Shown piece by piece: positions 16,193-20,583 of a stretch of DNA of 20,583 nt (positions within the stretch are counted from its first letter, which is position 1; the number at the start of each line of letters is the position of its first letter). The position numbers and the translations under genes are program-made. The stretch is from JBDTMT01 sp033764095. Its GTDB lineage: Bacteria > Desulfobacterota > Binatia > HRBIN30 > CADEER01. The notes under the pieces were generated by a model. It saw only the letters and a program-made list of their open reading frames with translations, did not search any database and was not told where the DNA came from. The stretch covers positions 1 to 20,583 of the forward strand of contig JANRJF010000238.1 of assembly GCA_033764095.1 (NCBI GenBank), in the 5' to 3' direction.

Positions 16193-17179
16193 ATGCCCAC
16201 CCCGCTGCGCATCGGCGTTCTCGGCGCTGCCCGCATCACCCCGATGGCGCTGCTCAAGCCCGCCAGGCTGGTACCGGAGGCGGCGATCACGGCGGTCGCA
16301 GCGCGGGACGCGGCGCGCGCGCGCGCCTTCGCCACCAGGCACGGCATCGCGCGCGTGCACGACAGTTACGCGGCGCTGCTCGCCGACCCGGATCTCGACG
16401 CCATCTACAATCCGCTGCCCAATGGCCTGCACGCCGAATGGACCATCCGCGCGCTGGAGGCGGGCAAGCACGTGCTGTGCGAGAAACCGCTGGCGTCGAA
16501 CGCCGCCGAGGCGCAGCAGATGGCCGACGCGGCCGCGCGCACCGGCCGGCGCCTGATCGAAGCGTTCCACTGGCGCTACCATCCGCTCGCCACGCGCATG
16601 CGGGCGGTGATCGACTCCGGCGCGCTCGGCCCGGTGCGCCACGTCGAGGCGACGATGTGCATCCCGCTGCCGATCCCCGGCGACATCCGCTACCGCTACG
16701 ACCTCGCCGGCGGGGCGACCATGGACGTCGGCTGCTACACGATCAGCGTCGTGCGCTTCCTCGCCGGCGCCGAGCCCGAGGTGCTGCGCGCCGAGGCGCG
16801 CCTGTCGTCGCCCAATGTCGACCGCTGGATGACCGCCGACCTGCGCTTCCCCGACGGCGTCAGCGGCCGCATCACCTGCTCGCTGTTCTCCGCCACGCTG
16901 CTCAAGCTGCAGGCGATCGTGCGCGGCGAGCGCGGCGAGATGCGCGTCTTCAACCCCTTCGCACCGCACTTCCACCACCGCCTGACGCTGCGCACCGGCG
17001 GCACCACGACGCGCGAGCACGTCCCCGGCGACGCCACCTACACGCACCAACTGCGCGCCTTCGTCGCCGCCGTGCGCGACGGCACCCCGACCCCGACCGA
17101 GCCCGACCACGGCGTCGCCAACATGCGCGTGATCGACGCGGTGTACGATCGCGCCGGCCTGCCGCGGCGCGGGACGTAA
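16193..17179 (+). CDS. Gfo/Idh/MocA-family NAD(P)-dependent oxidoreductase
   Basis: A 328-residue protein with an N-terminal Rossmann domain, GVLGAARI (8-15), and the family's catalytic EKPL (97-100). EAFHWRYHP (123-131) and DVGCYTI (178-184) match the group containing sugar and dihydrodiol dehydrogenases. It would oxidise or reduce a sugar, inositol-like or dihydrodiol substrate with NAD(P). A weak GGGGA Shine-Dalgarno precedes the ATG, and it is divergent from hisC, with which it shares an 82-bp promoter region. The substrate cannot be told. A repeat palindrome begins 12 bp after its stop. Confidence 0.92.
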   Translation: MPTPLRIGVLGAARITPMALLKPARLVPEAAITAVAARDAARARAFATRHGIARVHDSYAALLADPDLDAIYNPLPNGLHAEWTIRALEAGKHVLCEKPLASNAAEAQQMADAAARTGRRLIEAFHWRYHPLATRMRAVIDSGALGPVRHVEATMCIPLPIPGDIRYRYDLAGGATMDVGCYTISVVRFLAGAEPEVLRAEARLSSPNVDRWMTADLRFPDGVSGRITCSLFSATLLKLQAIVRGERGEMRVFNPFAPHFHHRLTLRTGGTTTREHVPGDATYTHQLRAFVAAVRDGTPTPTEPDHGVANMRVIDAVYDRAGLPRRGT

Positions 17180-17190
17180 GTACGAGAAGC

Positions 17191-17226
17191 GTGACCGGTG
17201 ACCGGTCACTGGTCACTGGTCACGCC
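17191..17226. repeat. GTGACCGGTGACC palindrome, left flank of the LLM gene
   Basis: Bases 17191-17203 and 17204-17216 form a 26-bp palindrome with one mismatch, made of repeated GTGACC / GGTCAC units; one more GGTCAC follows. The last 18 bases (17209-17226) are the exact reverse complement of 18239-18256, so the pair brackets the LLM gene. It could form a stem at the 3' ends of both convergent genes, but there is no T-run. Confidence 0.8.
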
Positions 17227-17228
17227 GT

Positions 17229-18218
17229 TCATCGCCCCGGCGCGAATCCCTCGATGACGCGCGCAAAGACCGCCGGGTCGAACGACAGCACGCTGATCGC
17301 GGTGGTGTCGACGCCGGCGGCGACGTACTCGGCGATGCGCGCCTTGCACTCGTCGACGGTGCCGAAGATGGCGATCGAGTCGACCAGGCGGTCGGTCATG
17401 CCTTGACGCGTCAGGGCGCGGTCGCCGCTCTTGAACCCCTCGGCGATCATGCGCGCTTCGTCCTCGAAGCCGTACCAGGCGGCGTACTGGTTGTAGACCG
17501 GCGTCGCGAAGTAGCCGGTGAGCGCGTTGCGGAACAGCTCGCGCGCGCCAGGCTTGTCGTCGGTGACCACCACCTGCTGGCGGCACACCACCTCGATCGT
17601 CGCCGGATCCTTGCCCGCCCTGCGCGCGCCGGCGGCGATCGCGGCACAGGTCGGCGCCATCGCCGCCACCGGCAGCAGGTTCACCGCGACGCCGTCGCCG
17701 ATCTCGCCGGCCAGCTCGAGCATCGCCGGTCGCAGCGCGCCGACGTAGATCGGCACCGGTCCGGCCGGCGGCACCATCAGCCGGAAGCCGTGCGTGCGCA
17801 GCGTCTCGCCGTCGAGCGACACCTTCTGCCCGGCCAGCATGCCGCGCACCGCGGTGACCGTCTCGCGTACGCGCGCCAACGGCTTGCGGAACGGCGTGCC
17901 GTGCCAGCCCTCGACGATGGCGTGGCTGGACGATCCGAGGCCGAGGATGAAGCGGCCGCCGGACAGTTGCGACACGGTGCCGGTCGCCGCCGCGATGGTC
18001 GCCGGCGTGCGGATGTAGACCGGCGACACCGCCAGGCCGATGCGCACCCGCGTCGTCACCTGCGCCACCGCGCCGGCAAGCACGAACGGATCCGGCCCGC
18101 CGGTCTCGGCGATCCAGATGCTCTCGTATCCGAGGTCCTCGGCGCGCCGCGCCCAGTCGAGACAGGCGGCGACGTCGCCCGGAACCGGAAGACTCAATGC
18201 CAGTTTGCCGAGGTTCAT
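17229..18218 (-). CDS. LLM-class flavin/F420-dependent oxidoreductase
   Basis: A 329-residue TIM-barrel protein of the luciferase-like monooxygenase family. It has an AEDLGYESIWIAETGGPDPFVLAGAVA start, TTRVRIGLAVSPVYIRTPATIA, the LSGGRFILGLGSS block and PVPIYVGALRPAMLELAGEIGDGVAVN. The length and the GLG-S-S pattern are typical of F420-dependent members (as in actinobacteria), although FMN-dependent ones cannot be excluded. The ATG at 18218 has AGGAG five bases upstream. The substrate is unknown. It is convergent with the Gfo/Idh gene and flanked on both sides by an 18-bp perfect inverted repeat. Cofactor F420 biosynthesis genes would have to be elsewhere. Confidence 0.92.
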   Translation of the reverse strand: MNLGKLALSLPVPGDVAACLDWARRAEDLGYESIWIAETGGPDPFVLAGAVAQVTTRVRIGLAVSPVYIRTPATIAAATGTVSQLSGGRFILGLGSSSHAIVEGWHGTPFRKPLARVRETVTAVRGMLAGQKVSLDGETLRTHGFRLMVPPAGPVPIYVGALRPAMLELAGEIGDGVAVNLLPVAAMAPTCAAIAAGARRAGKDPATIEVVCRQQVVVTDDKPGARELFRNALTGYFATPVYNQYAAWYGFEDEARMIAEGFKSGDRALTRQGMTDRLVDSIAIFGTVDECKARIAEYVAAGVDTTAISVLSFDPAVFARVIEGFAPGR

Positions 18219-18238
18219 GGCGCTCCTTGTAGACGAGA

Positions 18239-18256
18239 GGCGTGACCAGTGACCAG
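18239..18256. repeat. Right member of the 18-bp inverted repeat bracketing the LLM gene
   Basis: GGCGTGACCAGTGACCAG is the exact reverse complement of 17209-17226. It lies 20 bp upstream of the LLM start codon. No target-site duplication or transposase is seen. Confidence 0.8.
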
Positions 18257-18272
18257 GGATCGGTATCAGGCG

Positions 18273-18350
18273 TCAGCTGTCAGCCATCCGCTGTCAGCTG
18301 TCAGTCTGTCGGCCAGAGAGGGTCTGAAAAGACCGATGGCTGACGGTTGA
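18273..18350. repeat. REP-like inverted repeat, second copy of the GTCAGC family
   Basis: TCAGCTGTCAGCCATC (18273-18288) pairs with GATGGCTGACGGTTGA (18335-18350) with two mismatches. Between them lie further CTGTCAGCTGTCAG units and a small hairpin, GGTC-TGAAAA-GACC. The units are the same as at 1554-1616. It occupies most of the gap between the LLM and YhbY genes; any promoter for YhbY would have to lie in or just after it, and I see no convincing one. Confidence 0.7.
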
Positions 18351-18413
18351 AGGCTGTGAGCTGTCATTCCGCTGGATTTCCCTCCCCGGTTCGCCCTACA
18401 CATCGGCCACTCA

Positions 18414-18716
18414 ATGACCGGCAAGGATCGCAAATACCTGCGCGGGCTGGCGCATCGGCTGAATCCGGTGGTGATCGTCGGGCAGCGCGGACTGAGCGAG
18501 GGGGTGGTGCGCCAGGTGGATCAGGCGCTCACCGATCACGAGCTGATCAAGGTGCGCATCGGCGGCGAATGCCCCGCCACCCGCGACGAAGCGGCCAGCG
18601 TATTCGGCGAGCGTACCGGCTGTGAGGTCGCCGGCATCATCGGTCGCGTGTTGATCCTCTACCGCCCGCATCCCGAGCAGCCGCGCATCACGCTGCCGGG
18701 CGCCACGGCCGCCTGA
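18414..18716 (+). CDS. yhbY: YhbY-family (CRM domain) RNA-binding protein
   Basis: A 100-residue single CRM-domain protein. It begins LTGKDRKYLRGLAHRLNP-like (MTGKDRKYLRGLAHRLNPVV), then the GxxG RNA-binding loop GQRGLSE, a helix VVRQVDQALTDHELIKVRI, and a closing IIGRVLILYRP. E. coli YhbY associates with pre-50S ribosomal particles and acts in ribosome assembly. Length and domain layout match the family. The start at 18414 has only a weak Shine-Dalgarno. It lies 50 bp before the WS/DGAT gene on the same strand, with no obvious functional link. Confidence 0.93.
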   Translation: MTGKDRKYLRGLAHRLNPVVIVGQRGLSEGVVRQVDQALTDHELIKVRIGGECPATRDEAASVFGERTGCEVAGIIGRVLILYRPHPEQPRITLPGATAA

Positions 18717-18766
18717 AGGCACTCCCACCTCCGTTCCGACCACCCAGCACGGACCACGGATCCCGG

Positions 18767-20233
18767 ATGTTCTACGAACGCCTCAGCGCCCAGGACGCGT
18801 CGTTCATCGGCCTGGAGGACGCACGCTGCCACATGCACGTTGGCGGCGTGATGCTCTTCGACGCCGCGCCGGTGCGCACCGCCGCCGGTGGCATCGACAT
18901 GGAGCGCATCAGCCGCATGATCGAGTCGCGGCTGCACCTCGTGCCGCGCTTCCGCCAGCGGCTCGCCTATCTGCCCTACGAACGGCTGCCGATCTGGGTC
19001 GACGACGACCGCTTCCGCCTCGCCTATCACGTGCGCCACACGGCGCTGCCCAAGCCCGGCGACGAGCGCATGCTCAAGCGCCTGGTCGGCCGCATCATGT
19101 CGCAGCAACTCGATCGCGGCCGGCCGCTGTGGGAGATGTACTTCGTCGAGGGGCTGGAGAACGACCAGTTCGCGCTGATCAGCAAGACGCATCACTGCAT
19201 GATCGACGGCGTCTCCGGCGCCGACCTGATCTCGGTGATCATGGAGCCGTTCCCCAATCCGGAGCCGGGCGAGCCGCTCGCCTGGATGCCGCGCCAGCAT
19301 CCCAGCGAGGCGCGCCTGCTGCTCGACGAGGCGCGGCGCCGCCTGGGCCAGCCGCTCGACGTGCTGCGCGCCGTGCAGACCGCGATCCGCCATCCCGAGG
19401 AGACGCTCGGCAAGGTCGAGGAAACCGTGTCGGCACTGGCCGAGGCGTTCTCGCCGGCGATGAACCCGGCCTCGCAGCTGCCGATCAACACCGAGATCGG
19501 ACCGTCGCGCCGCTTCGACTGGACCAGCATGTCGGTCGCCGACCTCAAAGCCGTGAAGAACGCGCTCGGCGGCACGCTCAACGACGTCGTGCTGGCGACG
19601 GTCAGCGGCGCACTGCGGCAGTTCTGCCTGCAGCGCGCGGTCGACCCGGACACCCTCAACGTGCGCGCCCTGGTCCCGGTCAGCGTACGTGCCAAGGAGG
19701 AACACGGCGCGCTCGGCAACCGCATCACCGAGATCATCGCGCCGCTGCCGATCCAGCTCGACGACCCGGTGGCGCGGCTCGAGGCGGTGCGCATCACAAT
19801 GAGCGGCCTGAAGGAGTCGAAGCAGGCGCTCGGCGGCGAGGTGATGACCGCGATCGCCGAGTGGACCGTGCCGACGGTGCTGGTGCAGGCGGTCAAGCTC
19901 GGCCTGCGCTCGCGGCCCTACAACCTGACGGTCACCAACGTCCCCGGCCCGCAGATCCCGCTCTACCTGCTCGGCTGCGAGATGAAGACCACCTACCCGG
20001 TGGTGCCGCTGTTCGAGAACGTCGCGCTGGTGGTCGGGCTGTTCAGCTACAACGGCGGCCTGTTCTGGGGCTTCACCGCCGACTGGGAAACGGTGCCCGA
20101 CCTGCACGACTTCGTCGTCGCCGTCGAGCGTGCCTTCGCCGAGCTGCAGGCGGCGGCCGAAGCGGTGCACGCGCCGGCGCGCCGACGCGCGGCGCGGCCG
20201 CGCCGGGCACGGCGCCAGGCGACGCACCGGTAG
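18767..20233 (+). CDS. Wax ester synthase / diacylglycerol acyltransferase (WS/DGAT)
   Basis: A 488-residue acyltransferase. It opens with LSAQDASFIGLED, contains the catalytic HHxxxDG motif as HHCMIDG (142-148; His143 is the general base position), and later GGTLNDVVLATVSGALR and TNVPGPQIPLYLLGCEM, the hallmarks of the family. It joins acyl-CoA to a fatty alcohol or diacylglycerol, giving storage wax esters or triacylglycerol, or an acyl group to another alcohol. The last 25 residues are an Arg/Ala-rich basic tail that may contact membranes or lipid droplets. It is followed after 24 nt by a short-chain dehydrogenase in the same direction, so both may belong to lipid metabolism. Confidence 0.95.
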   Translation: MFYERLSAQDASFIGLEDARCHMHVGGVMLFDAAPVRTAAGGIDMERISRMIESRLHLVPRFRQRLAYLPYERLPIWVDDDRFRLAYHVRHTALPKPGDERMLKRLVGRIMSQQLDRGRPLWEMYFVEGLENDQFALISKTHHCMIDGVSGADLISVIMEPFPNPEPGEPLAWMPRQHPSEARLLLDEARRRLGQPLDVLRAVQTAIRHPEETLGKVEETVSALAEAFSPAMNPASQLPINTEIGPSRRFDWTSMSVADLKAVKNALGGTLNDVVLATVSGALRQFCLQRAVDPDTLNVRALVPVSVRAKEEHGALGNRITEIIAPLPIQLDDPVARLEAVRITMSGLKESKQALGGEVMTAIAEWTVPTVLVQAVKLGLRSRPYNLTVTNVPGPQIPLYLLGCEMKTTYPVVPLFENVALVVGLFSYNGGLFWGFTADWETVPDLHDFVVAVERAFAELQAAAEAVHAPARRRAARPRRARRQATHR

Positions 20234-20257
20234 GGGCGCGGCGCCGCGCGCGGAGCG

Positions 20258-20583
20258 ATGGCGAAGCTCGAGACGTATCGCGGCATCAACGGCCTGATCA
20301 CCGGCGCGTCGAGCGGGATCGGTCGCCTGCTGGCGCTGCACATGGCGCGCGCTGGCGCGCGGCTGGCGCTGGTAGCGCGCCGCGCCGAGGAGCTCGAGGC
20401 GCTGGCGGCGGAGATCGGCGCCGCCGGCGGCAGCGCGATCGTGCTGCCGTGCGACGTCGCCGACCGCGACGCGGTGTTCGCCACCGCCGCGGCGGCGCAC
20501 GCACAGCTCGGCTCGCTCGATCTGCTGGTCAACAACGCCGGGTACGGGCATCACCGCCCGTTCCTCGACTGGGACCTCGACGA
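20258..20583 (+). CDS. Short-chain dehydrogenase/reductase (SDR), 5' part, cut by window end
   Basis: The ATG at 20258 (GGAG four to five bases upstream in CGGAGCG) opens a frame that runs to the right edge, giving 108 residues. It has the SDR cofactor motif TGASSGIG (15-22), a CDV acidic segment and LLVNNAG, so it is a classical SDR binding NAD(P). The catalytic YxxxK lies beyond the window. Basic residues after the glycine motif (VARRAEE) favour NADP. Its place directly after a WS/DGAT gene suggests a role in lipid or alcohol reduction, which is only inference. Confidence 0.9.
   Translation, partial: MAKLETYRGINGLITGASSGIGRLLALHMARAGARLALVARRAEELEALAAEIGAAGGSAIVLPCDVADRDAVFATAAAAHAQLGSLDLLVNNAGYGHHRPFLDWDLD

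Noticed and set aside
17191..17226. Possible CRISPR array from the repeated GTGACC units
   Set aside because: The units are about 10 nt, adjacent and palindromic, without spacers.
18659..20554. Minus-strand open frame of 631 codons opposite the WS/DGAT gene
   Set aside because: It is antisense to clear WS/DGAT motifs and has shadow-type composition.

Overview
This is a very GC-rich bacterial window (roughly 70% by eye) with 21 protein-coding genes, two of them cut by the window edges. A BamD-type outer-membrane lipoprotein shows a Gram-negative cell. A flavin/F420-type LLM oxidoreductase, a wax-ester/diacylglycerol acyltransferase, a mycobacterial-like CysO/CysM pair and a SAM-I riboswitch together suggest a deltaproteobacterial-type lineage such as Binatota or Desulfobacterota. 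That placement is inference, not something the sequence proves.

Layout. Positions 1-1540 hold the tail of an unidentified (possibly LLM-family) gene, a secreted heavy-metal-associated-domain protein and a BamD-like lipoprotein. Positions 1541-5820 hold the most interesting unit: a repeat hairpin, a promoter, a SAM-I riboswitch with a readable antiterminator/terminator switch, then five tightly packed genes. In order these are an E1-like adenylyltransferase (ThiF/MoeB), a threonine-synthase-like PLP enzyme, a CysO sulfur carrier ending in Gly-Gly, a CysM-type cysteine synthase, and a second, degenerate E1-like protein. Positions 5832-7765 (minus strand) are an ECF sigma factor, its zinc anti-sigma factor, a secreted protein of unknown function and a small membrane protein, preceded by polA (7826-10441, minus).

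Positions 10495-15045 are a four-gene plus-strand operon for a Gld-type ABC exporter: ATPase, permease, GldG-like protein and DUF4340 protein. It ends tail-to-tail against hisC (minus) at a perfect 12-bp stem that contains both stop codons. Positions 16193-20583 hold a Gfo/Idh/MocA oxidoreductase, an LLM oxidoreductase bracketed by 18-bp inverted repeats, a YhbY RNA-binding protein, a WS/DGAT acyltransferase and the start of a short-chain dehydrogenase.

How the main unit may work. The first E1-like protein would adenylate the CysO C-terminus, which is then converted to a thiocarboxylate. CysM would use it to make cysteine. The threonine-synthase-like enzyme may use the same carrier to make homocysteine, which would explain control by S-adenosylmethionine. 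The two E1-like genes look complementary. The first has the full catalytic site but lacks the N-terminal RYxRQ segment. The last has RYSRQ but has lost the ATP-site and catalytic motifs. They may form a eukaryote-E1-like heterodimer; this is the main hypothesis to test.
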